DNA from: Limnohabitans sp. Rim8
GTDB taxonomy: Bacteria; Pseudomonadota; Gammaproteobacteria; Burkholderiales; Burkholderiaceae_C
DNA length: 63,562 nucleotides
NCBI RefSeq assembly: GCF_945901735.1
Contig: NZ_CAMDLM010000024.1
Span: forward strand, 1 to 63,562
Reading direction: 5' to 3'
In this document: piece after piece, positions 41,236 through 49,173 of the stretch
Layout: each line of letters starts with the position of its first letter
Position numbering within the stretch: the stretch's first letter is position 1
Position numbers and translations under genes: made by a program
Notes under the pieces: model-generated
What the model was told of the DNA's origin: nothing
What the model saw: the letters and a program-made list of their open reading frames with translations, nothing else
Database searches by the model: none

Positions 41236-42487
41236 GGGCGGCTTTCATGCCAGTAGCGGGCGCCACCCGCCCACGGGCCAGCCAATCGTCAAACACCTGC
41301 AGCACCTGCTGCACAAACGCCGCGTCGTTGATGTGCGCGTCGATGCGCGAGACTTCGGCCGAGCCCCAGTCGCATTGGCCGCATTCGTCCATCATGGCCG
41401 CCAGGCCTTCGGGATCGTGCAGCGGCGCGCCGGCCCGGTCCCACTCTTGGATGCCCTGCAGGGGCAGCACCAGGTGCACTGGGCCACGGGCCTGGCGCAA
41501 GCGGCTGGCCAGCTCGCGGGCAAATTCGCGGCGCATCTCGGCGTCGATGCCCACCGAAGCAATCAAGCGGTTGTGGTCGTGCGAGGGGCGCCCGGCAAAA
41601 CGCTCGGGCATTTGCCCCCAAGCCGGGTAGTCCACCAGGTCGGTGGCTCCGGGGGCCACGATCATCGGCACGCCTTTCAGAGCCGCGCCCATCAAGCGGT
41701 CAGGTCCGGCGCTCACCACCGAGCCGCCCATTTGGTTGACCATTTCCTGCAGGCTGAAGTCCATCACGCAGGCGAACTGGCCTTGCGCGGCCAGCGATTC
41801 AAATGCCCTGCCCCCCATGCCCGTGGTATGGAACACGGCCAGGTCAAACCCGCGCTGGTCGAGTTCGGGCTGCAGTTGCACCATGTATTTCAAGCAGCTC
41901 GAGCCCAGCGAGGTCATGCCGACCACGGGCCGCGCAAAACGCGGCGCTCGCGCCAGGAGGCACGCTCCTACAGCCGCACCTGCGGCTTGCGCCAAGGCCG
42001 ACTGGCACAGGCTGTTGAGGCCATACAAGCCCCCGGCCCACAGCACCATCATCAAATCGGGCGGCATGCGCTCGGGCGGCAACAGGGGCGAAAACGCCAC
42101 GGTGGACAGCACCACCTTGGGCACGCCCAGCGGCAAGCTGCTGGCCACGTCCAGCGCCAGGTCGGTGCCCATGGTGCCGCCCAGCACCAGCAGGCCGTCC
42201 ATGCGGCCCGCGCGATGCAATTGGGCCGCCAGGGCTGATGCGCCTTGCGCCATCAAGGCCATGGCGCTGTTTTCGTCGCCGCTGTCTATCACTTGCTGCA
42301 GCGTCACGCCCGCCGCCTGCGCGACCTCGGTGTTGGCGATGTCCGGGACCACCTGCCCCTTGGCCAGCACGCCCACATCCATGATGAGTGCCTGACCGCC
42401 AGCGGCCAGCACCTGCTCGCGCATGAAGCCGATCTCGTCGCTCTTGGTGTCCACCGTGCCGACGATCAGGATGACGGGGCTCTTCAT
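41228..42487 (-). CDS. Tm-1-like / UPF0261 ATP-binding protein
   Basis: A 419-residue protein of the UPF0261/Tm-1-like family. It begins VILIVGTVDTKSDEIGFMRE, the family N-terminus, then LIMDVGVLAKGQVVPDI. LVLGGTMGTDLALDVASSL and VAPGATDLVDYPAWG follow in the C-terminal half, and VLPLQGIQEWDRAG closes the fold. The plant relative Tm-1 binds ATP and inhibits a viral replicase. Bacterial members are linked to catabolic operons but have no settled reaction. It overlaps the aminotransferase gene by four bases, so it belongs to the same operon. Confidence 0.88.
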   Translation of the reverse strand: MKSPVILIVGTVDTKSDEIGFMREQVLAAGGQALIMDVGVLAKGQVVPDIANTEVAQAAGVTLQQVIDSGDENSAMALMAQGASALAAQLHRAGRMDGLLVLGGTMGTDLALDVASSLPLGVPKVVLSTVAFSPLLPPERMPPDLMMVLWAGGLYGLNSLCQSALAQAAGAAVGACLLARAPRFARPVVGMTSLGSSCLKYMVQLQPELDQRGFDLAVFHTTGMGGRAFESLAAQGQFACVMDFSLQEMVNQMGGSVVSAGPDRLMGAALKGVPMIVAPGATDLVDYPAWGQMPERFAGRPSHDHNRLIASVGIDAEMRREFARELASRLRQARGPVHLVLPLQGIQEWDRAGAPLHDPEGLAAMMDECGQCDWGSAEVSRIDAHINDAAFVQQVLQVFDDWLARGRVAPATGMKAAHV

Positions 42488-43848
42488 GCGCGGCCTTCTT
42501 GAACAGCAGCAAATGCGGCTTCAAGCACGTCGCACATGAAGTCGACCTCATCGCGGGTGATGACGAGAGGCGGCGACAAAATCAGGTTGGGCCCCGAAAT
42601 GCGCACCATCAGGCCCGCCTTGTAGGCGGCTTTGGCCACCCGCGCCGGGATGTCGCTGCTGCGGGTCATCGGGGTGCGTTGGGCCTTGTCGCTCACCATC
42701 TCGATGCCCAGCATCAGGCCCACGCCACGCACATCGCCCACAAAACTGCAGGTATCGACCAGCTTGCGCAAGCGGGCCTGCAGTGGCGCGCCCACCCGGG
42801 TGGCGTTGCCCGGAATGTCCAGCGCCTCGATCTGGTCGAGCGTGGCCAGCGCCGCCGCAGCTGCAACGGGGTGGGCGCTGTAGGTGTAGCCGTGCGAGAC
42901 CGAGGCCGTGCCCGTGGTGTCGGCGTCAAACACGTCCGCAATGCGGTGGTTGATGGCCGTGGCCCCCAAGGGGATGTAGCCCGAGGAAATTCCTTTGGCC
43001 AGGCACCACATGTCTGCATTCACCCCCCAGAGGCGTGTGCCGAACAGCTCGCCGCTGCGGCCAAAGCCGGTCACCACTTCGTCGGCGATCAAAAGCACGC
43101 CGTACTTGTCGCAAATCTGGCGCACCAGCGGCCAGTAATTGGGGGGCGGCACGATCACACCACCCGCGCCCTGCACCGGCTCGGCAATGAAAGCCGCCAC
43201 CGTGTCCGGCCCCTGGAACACGATCTCGCGCTCGAGCATTTCGGCACAAATTTCGCCCAAACGGATCGGGTCATCGGTGTAGGGGTTGTGATAAAGCCAG
43301 GGCGTGTCGACGTGGAAGCATCCGGGCAGGAGTGGCTCGTAAGCACGGCGGAAATTGGTGTTGCCGTTCACGCTCATGCCGCCAAAGTGCACCCCGTGGT
43401 AGCCCTGGCGCAGGCTGATGAACTTGAAGCGGTCGGCCTGACCCTTGAGCTTCCAGTACTGACGCGCCACTTTGAGCGCGCCTTCCACAGCGTCGGAGCC
43501 CCCGTTGGAAAACATGACCGTGGCCACACCCTCGGGCTGCATCATCTGCACCAGGCGTTTGGACAACTCGATCGCCCGCACATGGGTGGTGCCGCGAAAC
43601 ACGTTGTAAAAGGGCAGCTCGTCCATCTGCGCCACGATGGCGTCGCGCACGGGCTTGTTGCTGTGACCCAGGTTGCAGGCCCACAGGCCCCCCACGCCGT
43701 CGAGCATCTTGTGGCCGTCCACGTCCCAGATCCAGCAACCCTCTCCCTTGGCGATGATGTCGGGGGCCGTTTTCTTCATGGCGCCAGGATGGGCCATCGG
43801 GTGCCAGAGGTATTGGGCGTTGTCGGCCTTGAGTTGATTGTTATTCAC
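42484..43848 (-). CDS. Class III omega-amino-acid aminotransferase
   Basis: A 454-residue PLP enzyme of the class III (omega-amino acid:pyruvate, GABA) group. Signatures seen are FSNGGSDAVEGALKVARQYW (cofactor phosphate site), GYHGVHFGGMSVNGN, LLIADEVVTGFGRSGELFG and the PLP-lysine segment LAKGISSGYIPLGA. In the proposed pathway it would take the amino group off an omega-amino acid freed by the amidotransferase, the role PuuE plays for GABA. It lies 15 bases after the aldehyde dehydrogenase. Confidence 0.92.
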   Translation of the reverse strand: MNNNQLKADNAQYLWHPMAHPGAMKKTAPDIIAKGEGCWIWDVDGHKMLDGVGGLWACNLGHSNKPVRDAIVAQMDELPFYNVFRGTTHVRAIELSKRLVQMMQPEGVATVMFSNGGSDAVEGALKVARQYWKLKGQADRFKFISLRQGYHGVHFGGMSVNGNTNFRRAYEPLLPGCFHVDTPWLYHNPYTDDPIRLGEICAEMLEREIVFQGPDTVAAFIAEPVQGAGGVIVPPPNYWPLVRQICDKYGVLLIADEVVTGFGRSGELFGTRLWGVNADMWCLAKGISSGYIPLGATAINHRIADVFDADTTGTASVSHGYTYSAHPVAAAAALATLDQIEALDIPGNATRVGAPLQARLRKLVDTCSFVGDVRGVGLMLGIEMVSDKAQRTPMTRSSDIPARVAKAAYKAGLMVRISGPNLILSPPLVITRDEVDFMCDVLEAAFAAVQEGRA

Positions 43849-43863
43849 TTTTTTCCTTGAAAA

Positions 43864-45360
43864 TCAGAGCTGAATCCAAGCGGTCTTCAGGTCCAGGTAT
43901 TTGTCCAGCGCGTGCATCGATTTGTCGTGCCCGTTGCCCGACTGCCGCACGCCGCCCAGTGGCACGGTGATGTCCGGGCCGCCATAGGTGTTGACATGCA
44001 CCAGCCCGGCCTTGATGGCGCGCACCATGCGGTGGGCACGCGAGAGGCTGCCGGTCCACACCCCTGCTGCCAAGCCGTATTCGGTGCCGTTGGCCAGGCG
44101 CACAGCATGGGCCTCATCATCAAAAGGCATGACGGCCAGCACCGGGCCAAAGACCTCCTGTCGGGCGATTTCCATCTCGGGCTGAACGCCATCGAGCACG
44201 GCGGGGCTCATGTAGTGGCCACCGGGCACAGGCGCAATCACTTGACCGCCGGTGCGCAGTCGCGCACCCTGCGCCAGCGCACGCGTCAGCATGCTCTGGT
44301 TGCGGGCCAGTTGGCGGGCGCTGCTCACCGCACCAATGTCGGTCGTCACATCCAACGGGTCCCCCACACGCAAACTAGAGGCGATGTTTTGCAAGCGCTC
44401 CACGAATTCGTCGTGCACCGAGCGCTGCACCAAGAGGCGCGAACCCGCCACACACACCTGCCCACTGTTGCGGAAGATGCCCATGGCCGACACCTTGGCG
44501 GCCTGCGCCAGATCGGGCGCATCGTCAAAAACAATGTTGGGGGACTTGCCGCCCAGCTCCAGATACACCCGCTTGAGGTTGGACTCGGCCGAAGCCTTGA
44601 GCAGCAAGCGTCCCACCGGGCCAGAGCCAGTGAAAGTGAGGATGTCCACGTCCATGTGCCGCGCCAGCGCCTCCCCCGCCTCTGCGCCGGTGCCGGTGAC
44701 GACATTGAGCACGCCCGGGGGCAATCCCGCATCCAGGCACAGCTGCGCCAGGCGCAGCAAAGACAATGATGCGTCTTCTGAAGGTTTGAGCACCACCGAG
44801 TTGCCCGCCGCCAGAGCCGGTGCGATCTTCCAGGCGCCGATCATGAGCGGAAAGTTCCACGGCACGATGGCCCCAACCACGCCCACGGGCTCCTTGTGGA
44901 TGAGGCCCAGCGTGCCTTCAGGCGTGGGCGCGATCTCGCCGTTGATCTTGTCCACGCACTCGGCGTAGTAGCGGAAGGTGCCCGCCGCACTGCCCGGCTC
45001 GGCCTTCCAGGCCATGGCAATCTCGGTGCCGTTGTCGCGCACACCCAGCACCGCCAGCTCGGCGTGGTGCGACTCAATGCGGTCGGCAATGCGGTGCAAA
45101 ATTTTCTTACGCTCGGCAGGCGCCATGCGCGACCACACGCCTTGCTCAAAAGTGCGCCGAGCAGCCTGTACGGCGCGGTCGACATCTTCTGTCCCTGCGG
45201 CGGCCAGGGTGCACAAGGTCTGCCCGTCGATGGGCGAGACCACCGGCATCGTCTGCCCCGATGCCGCAGTAGCCCACTGGCCGTCGATCAACAAGCCCTG
45301 ATCAGGGATGGTTTGGTGACGCAGCGCGTCAATGTGTTCTTGTTTCAATTTTTTCTCCAA
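43864..45360 (-). CDS. NAD(P)-dependent aldehyde dehydrogenase (PuuC-like)
   Basis: A 498-residue aldehyde dehydrogenase. VVGAIVPWNFPLMIGAWKIA is the cofactor-binding start, FTGSGPVGRLLLKAS and YLELGGKSPNIVFDDA give the general-base Glu, and FRNSGQVCVAGSRLLVQ carries the catalytic Cys. The pattern is nearest to gamma-glutamyl-gamma-aminobutyraldehyde dehydrogenase and related PuuC/AldB proteins. It would oxidise the aldehyde made by the P450 step in the proposed route. It lies between the ferredoxin and the aminotransferase genes. Confidence 0.92.
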   Translation of the reverse strand: MEKKLKQEHIDALRHQTIPDQGLLIDGQWATAASGQTMPVVSPIDGQTLCTLAAAGTEDVDRAVQAARRTFEQGVWSRMAPAERKKILHRIADRIESHHAELAVLGVRDNGTEIAMAWKAEPGSAAGTFRYYAECVDKINGEIAPTPEGTLGLIHKEPVGVVGAIVPWNFPLMIGAWKIAPALAAGNSVVLKPSEDASLSLLRLAQLCLDAGLPPGVLNVVTGTGAEAGEALARHMDVDILTFTGSGPVGRLLLKASAESNLKRVYLELGGKSPNIVFDDAPDLAQAAKVSAMGIFRNSGQVCVAGSRLLVQRSVHDEFVERLQNIASSLRVGDPLDVTTDIGAVSSARQLARNQSMLTRALAQGARLRTGGQVIAPVPGGHYMSPAVLDGVQPEMEIARQEVFGPVLAVMPFDDEAHAVRLANGTEYGLAAGVWTGSLSRAHRMVRAIKAGLVHVNTYGGPDITVPLGGVRQSGNGHDKSMHALDKYLDLKTAWIQL

Positions 45361-45390
45361 CCGTTCAAGGCATCAATGGTCCATCAAGAT

Positions 45391-45705
45391 TCAATCCGGT
45401 ACATGCAACACGATGCCGTCGAGCGCACTCGACGCGATCAGCTGGCAGCTCAGGCGACTGCCGCTTTGGCGGGGCGCTATGACGATGTCGAGCATGCTGT
45501 TTTCAACATCATCCATCGGCGGGCAAGCTGCGAGCCAGGCTTCATCCACATAGACGTGGCAGGTGGCGCACGACAGGCAGCCGCCGCACTCGCCCGCCAC
45601 ACCGGGAATGCCGTTCATCTGCGCCGCATCCATCAGGTTGGTGCCGTCGTTCACGTCGTCGCTCACGCGGTCGCCGTTGCGCATGATCCAGTGCACTTGG
45701 GGCAT
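45391..45705 (-). CDS. [2Fe-2S] ferredoxin, putidaredoxin type
   Basis: A 104-residue ferredoxin. The cluster ligands fit the putidaredoxin/adrenodoxin pattern: C40, C46 and C49 in GECGGCLSCATCHVYV, and C87 in SRLSCQL. An extra Cys43 lies inside the loop. This class delivers single electrons to bacterial P450s. The P450 gene is two genes away in the same operon, so the two are natural partners. No ferredoxin reductase gene is present in the window. Confidence 0.94.
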   Translation of the reverse strand: MPQVHWIMRNGDRVSDDVNDGTNLMDAAQMNGIPGVAGECGGCLSCATCHVYVDEAWLAACPPMDDVENSMLDIVIAPRQSGSRLSCQLIASSALDGIVLHVPD

Positions 45706-45723
45706 GGGGTGGGTTCTTTCAGA

Positions 45724-47016
45724 TCAGATGAATCGGATGTAGTAATCACGCAGCGCATCGCCTTGCAGGCCTGCGGTGCGTTCGATCTCGTGGCGTTTGA
45801 TGCCCACATGGTTGGCCACCAGAACTTCGCCCAGCGCCTGGGTGAGGGCCGTGTCGGCTTCGAGCGCAGCGAGGGCCCCCGCCAGCGTCTCGGGCACGCT
45901 TTGGGTGGCGTCCTTGTTTTCAAGGCAATCACCCGTTTCGAAGGGCTGGAGTGCATAAGCATGGACCACGCCCAGACGCGCCGCTTGCAAGACTGCGGCG
46001 GTGTGGGTATAGGGGTTGGCGGCGGCGTCGCCCATGCGGTGCTCAATGCGCGCGCTGGGTCCGGTTTCGGCCGACAAGCGCACCGTGACGCCCCGGTGGT
46101 CCACGGCCCAGTTTTGCCAAAAGCCAGACAGGCTCGCCGGTTGCAGGCGCTGGTAAGAATTGGTGCTGGGGGCCAACAAGCCCGCCAGCGCCTGGTGGTG
46201 GTGCATCAGTCCGGCGGTGCAGCCCAGGGTGAGGGCGTTGAACTGGCTGGCATCGTGCCCGCCCGAGATAGCGTTATGGCCTTGACCATCGCGCAGGCTG
46301 AAGTTGATGTGCACGCCGCTGCCACCCACTGTGAGGATGGGCTTGGGCATGAAGGTCAGCACGATGCCGTGCTGGAAAGCGACTTCACGTGCCAGCAATC
46401 TGAACAAGAAGATGTCGTCCACGGCCTTGACGGCGCGGTCGTAGGTGAGCGTGAACTCGAACTGGGGCGCATCGTATTCGGTGTTCATGCTGTCGATGCG
46501 AAAGCCCGCTGCTGTGGCTTTCGCCCACAGGGCGTCGGTGAAGCCCCTCGGGTCGGAGAATGGACCTGTGGAATACACATGGGCCGCAGGCGTGTCATAA
46601 GGCTTGAGCGAGCCGTCGGACTCGATCTGGAAGGCAAAGGCTTCGAGCTCGATGCCCACCATCGGGTCGTAGCCCATGGCCTGCCAGTCGGCCACGGCGC
46701 GCTTCAAGGCACTGCGCCCGCACATGGGCAGCGGCGTGCCGTCGTTGGCCTTCAGGTCACCGATCGCCACCTGGGTGAAGGGCTGCCAGCCGGGGCGGAT
46801 ATCCTCAGGGGTGTAGACGGCCTCCATGTCGGGCAGGCCTTCCATGACCATCGCACCCGGGGCCGGGATCAGCTCTTTTTCGTAAGTGACGCCAAAAGTG
46901 CCCCGGCAAAATCGGGCACCGCCGCCCTGACCCGGCTTGAGCGTGACGTATTTGCCGCGCGCAATGGCCAGGTGGTCACAAAACAGCACCCGCAGGCGTT
47001 CTTGAACATTTGACAT
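45724..47016 (-). CDS. Glutamine-synthetase-family gamma-glutamyl ligase (PuuA/IpuC-like)
   Basis: A 430-residue GS-fold enzyme, shorter than GlnA (about 470). It has GIELEAFAF (metal Glu pair), NTEYDAPQFEFTL, GSGVHINFSL (the GNGMH-like His), PSTNSYQRLQP and RIEHRMGDAAANPYT, so the catalytic set is intact but the ammonia pocket is unlike GlnA. GlnA-type adenylylation sequences are absent. The setting, between a P450 and ferredoxin and with PuuC-, PuuD- and PuuE-like enzymes, points to ATP-dependent gamma-glutamylation of an amine. The amine itself is unknown. Confidence 0.9.
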   Translation of the reverse strand: MSNVQERLRVLFCDHLAIARGKYVTLKPGQGGGARFCRGTFGVTYEKELIPAPGAMVMEGLPDMEAVYTPEDIRPGWQPFTQVAIGDLKANDGTPLPMCGRSALKRAVADWQAMGYDPMVGIELEAFAFQIESDGSLKPYDTPAAHVYSTGPFSDPRGFTDALWAKATAAGFRIDSMNTEYDAPQFEFTLTYDRAVKAVDDIFLFRLLAREVAFQHGIVLTFMPKPILTVGGSGVHINFSLRDGQGHNAISGGHDASQFNALTLGCTAGLMHHHQALAGLLAPSTNSYQRLQPASLSGFWQNWAVDHRGVTVRLSAETGPSARIEHRMGDAAANPYTHTAAVLQAARLGVVHAYALQPFETGDCLENKDATQSVPETLAGALAALEADTALTQALGEVLVANHVGIKRHEIERTAGLQGDALRDYYIRFI

Positions 47017-47027
47017 GGTGGTTCCTT

Positions 47028-48293
47028 TCAGATGAGGTGCATGCGCACGGGCAAGCGTTTGATACCGGAGACAAAGTTAGATCGCAAAAAGATGTGCTCA
47101 CCCGTTTGCTCGATGCGGTCGACCCGCTTGATTAGCTCTTGCATCAAGACGCGCAACTCCAGCCGGGCCAGCCACATGCCTAAGCAGGCATGCGCCCCGC
47201 CCTGCCCGAATGCCAGGTGGCGGTTCACTCCCCGGCTCAGGTCGACGGTGAACGGCCGGTCAAAGGCCCGCTCGTCGCGGTTGCCGGAGATGAACCAGAG
47301 CAGCACCTTGTCACCTGCCTTGACCTGTTTGCCGTGGTACTCGAAGTCCTCGGTCGCGGTGCGGCGAAAGTGCGTGGCGGGCGAGGCCCAGCGGATGAAC
47401 TCGTCGGCCACGCCCTCCCAGGCGGCCTCGCCCTGCACCGACTTGAGCTGCGCCATCAGGCCGGGCTGGTTGGCCAGCGCGTGCAAAGCGGCAGCGATCG
47501 AATAGCGTGTGGTGTCGTTGCCCGCCGCCACCAGCAGACAAAAGAAGTTGCGAAATTCGGTGTCGCTGATCACATGGCCCTGCGCATCGGCCTGGGTGAT
47601 CAGGTGCAGCACGCCGCTGGTTTCGCCAGCGCTGCGCTTGCTTTCCATCAACTGGGCTGCGTAGTCGTACAAGTCGACCCCGGCGGGCGAGCGAAACGGC
47701 ATGAAGCGGTAGGCCTCGGTGTCCATCTTGTCGACCACATGGCTGGTGAAATCGCTGTCGGTGTTGCCCATGAGCGCATCGCCCTTGTCCACCAGCCAAT
47801 CCAGGTCCTCCTCGGGCAGGCCCGCGATGCGCCCGAGCATGCGCATGGGCAACTGGCGGGCAATCTGGTGCGTGGCGTCAAACTCGCCCAGCGCCAGGGC
47901 CTGGTCAAGGATGCCCACACACAGCTCGCGAATCTGGTCTTCGTAGAGCGCCATCATGGGCTTGGAAAAGGCCTTGGCCACCAGCATGCGGGTGCGGGTG
48001 TGCTCGGGCGGGTCGGTCTCCTGAAAGGTCCGCCGCGCCATGTACTCTTCATGCGACTGGTCTTCCATGCGGATGCCCTGGGCCGAGGACAAGCGCTGGT
48101 GGTTGCGGTTGAGCTCCAAAATATCGGCATGCCGCGTGACCGACCAAAAGCCCTTGCCATCGGCCCAGTTGCACCAAGCCATGGGGTCTTCGTCGCGCAG
48201 GCGCTGGAAGGTGTTGTGCGGCGTGCCGTTCACATAGCTGTCGTGGTCCGACAAATCGGCATGTCCATCGTCGGTGGGGTTCCAAACCGTCAT
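47028..48293 (-). CDS. Cytochrome P450 monooxygenase
   Basis: A 421-residue soluble bacterial P450. The I-helix oxygen-activation motif is LVAAGNDTTRYSIAAAL, the K-helix E-x-x-R is in DEFIRWASP and the haem loop is FGQGGAHACLGMWLARLE with ligand Cys370. An early TDPPEHTRTRMLVAKAFSK segment is the usual C-helix region. It overlaps the amidotransferase gene by four bases. With the ferredoxin it forms a class I system lacking only a reductase. Oxidation of a C-N bond or of a carbon next to N in a glutamylated amine would fit the pathway, which is inference. Confidence 0.94.
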   Translation of the reverse strand: MTVWNPTDDGHADLSDHDSYVNGTPHNTFQRLRDEDPMAWCNWADGKGFWSVTRHADILELNRNHQRLSSAQGIRMEDQSHEEYMARRTFQETDPPEHTRTRMLVAKAFSKPMMALYEDQIRELCVGILDQALALGEFDATHQIARQLPMRMLGRIAGLPEEDLDWLVDKGDALMGNTDSDFTSHVVDKMDTEAYRFMPFRSPAGVDLYDYAAQLMESKRSAGETSGVLHLITQADAQGHVISDTEFRNFFCLLVAAGNDTTRYSIAAALHALANQPGLMAQLKSVQGEAAWEGVADEFIRWASPATHFRRTATEDFEYHGKQVKAGDKVLLWFISGNRDERAFDRPFTVDLSRGVNRHLAFGQGGAHACLGMWLARLELRVLMQELIKRVDRIEQTGEHIFLRSNFVSGIKRLPVRMHLI

Positions 48294-49018
48294 TGCGCTC
48301 TTTCAAAACATTCATCAAAAAACTGCACCATCCACTGCCCAAACAGCGGCACATCGGCAGCGTTGGCCAGGCTGGCGTGGGCGCGGGCCAGGGTGTCGAC
48401 ATCGAGCTTGTCGGCCAGGTAACCCAGCAAAGCCTGCATGAACACCAGTGGCATCTCAGGGTGAAACTGGGTGGTCCAGATGTGCTGGCCAATCTGCATC
48501 GAGCCGATGGGGCAAAAGTCACTGCCGCCCAGACACACCGCGCCTTCAGGCATGCGGATGACCTGTTCGTTGTGCGCGGCCATCAAGGTGGTGGTGGTTA
48601 ACGGTGGGGTCATCCAGGGGCGCTGTAAGTGCCAGTTCGTGGGCGCAATGCCCAGACCCCAGCCTGCGGCGTTGCGCGCCACCAGCCCACCCAGCGACCG
48701 GGCCACCGCCTGGTGGCCAAAGCACAGGCCAACCAGCGGCTGGCGTGCGGCGTGCAAGGCGCGGATGAAATCCAGCAGCTGACCCACCCAGGGCAGGTGG
48801 TCGTCGTTGACCGAAGCCGGGCTGCCGGTGATGACATAGCCGTCAAAATCTGTGGGGCTGGCGGGCAGCACCCCGTCCTTGACCGGTACCACCTCAAAAA
48901 ACCAATACGGCCGCAGGGGTTGCAGCAGCTGCACCACCTTTTGGCCGTCGTCCGGAAAATGCGCGGCAAACGCCGAGGTGTCGTCGTTGGTCAGTAAAAC
49001 GGCAATGCGTCGTGTCAT
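48290..49018 (-). CDS. Class I glutamine amidotransferase-like hydrolase (PuuD-like role)
   Basis: A 242-residue GATase1-fold protein. The nucleophile elbow is VGLCFGHQAVARSLGG with Cys99, and the His-Glu pair is in TTQFHPEMPL, so the catalytic triad is present. It stands alone, with no synthetase domain. In this operon the parsimonious role is hydrolysis of a gamma-glutamyl amide bond, as PuuD does for gamma-glutamyl-GABA. A guanine-nucleotide role seems unlikely. It is the first gene of the operon, 155 bases from the divergent AraC gene. Confidence 0.9.
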   Translation of the reverse strand: MTRRIAVLLTNDDTSAFAAHFPDDGQKVVQLLQPLRPYWFFEVVPVKDGVLPASPTDFDGYVITGSPASVNDDHLPWVGQLLDFIRALHAARQPLVGLCFGHQAVARSLGGLVARNAAGWGLGIAPTNWHLQRPWMTPPLTTTTLMAAHNEQVIRMPEGAVCLGGSDFCPIGSMQIGQHIWTTQFHPEMPLVFMQALLGYLADKLDVDTLARAHASLANAADVPLFGQWMVQFFDECFERAQ

Positions 49019-49173
49019 CGGGACTCTTTCAAGCTGTTGTCCATGCTATGCACAAGGCGTACGCAGCGCTATCAAGTTTGGGCACCGAGGACCCCGGGTT
49101 TTCACGAAAAAGCCTGCGCTTCAGAAGCAGGCACACTCTAGAACATGCATTTACGCCGCGTTTTCTGCCTTAG

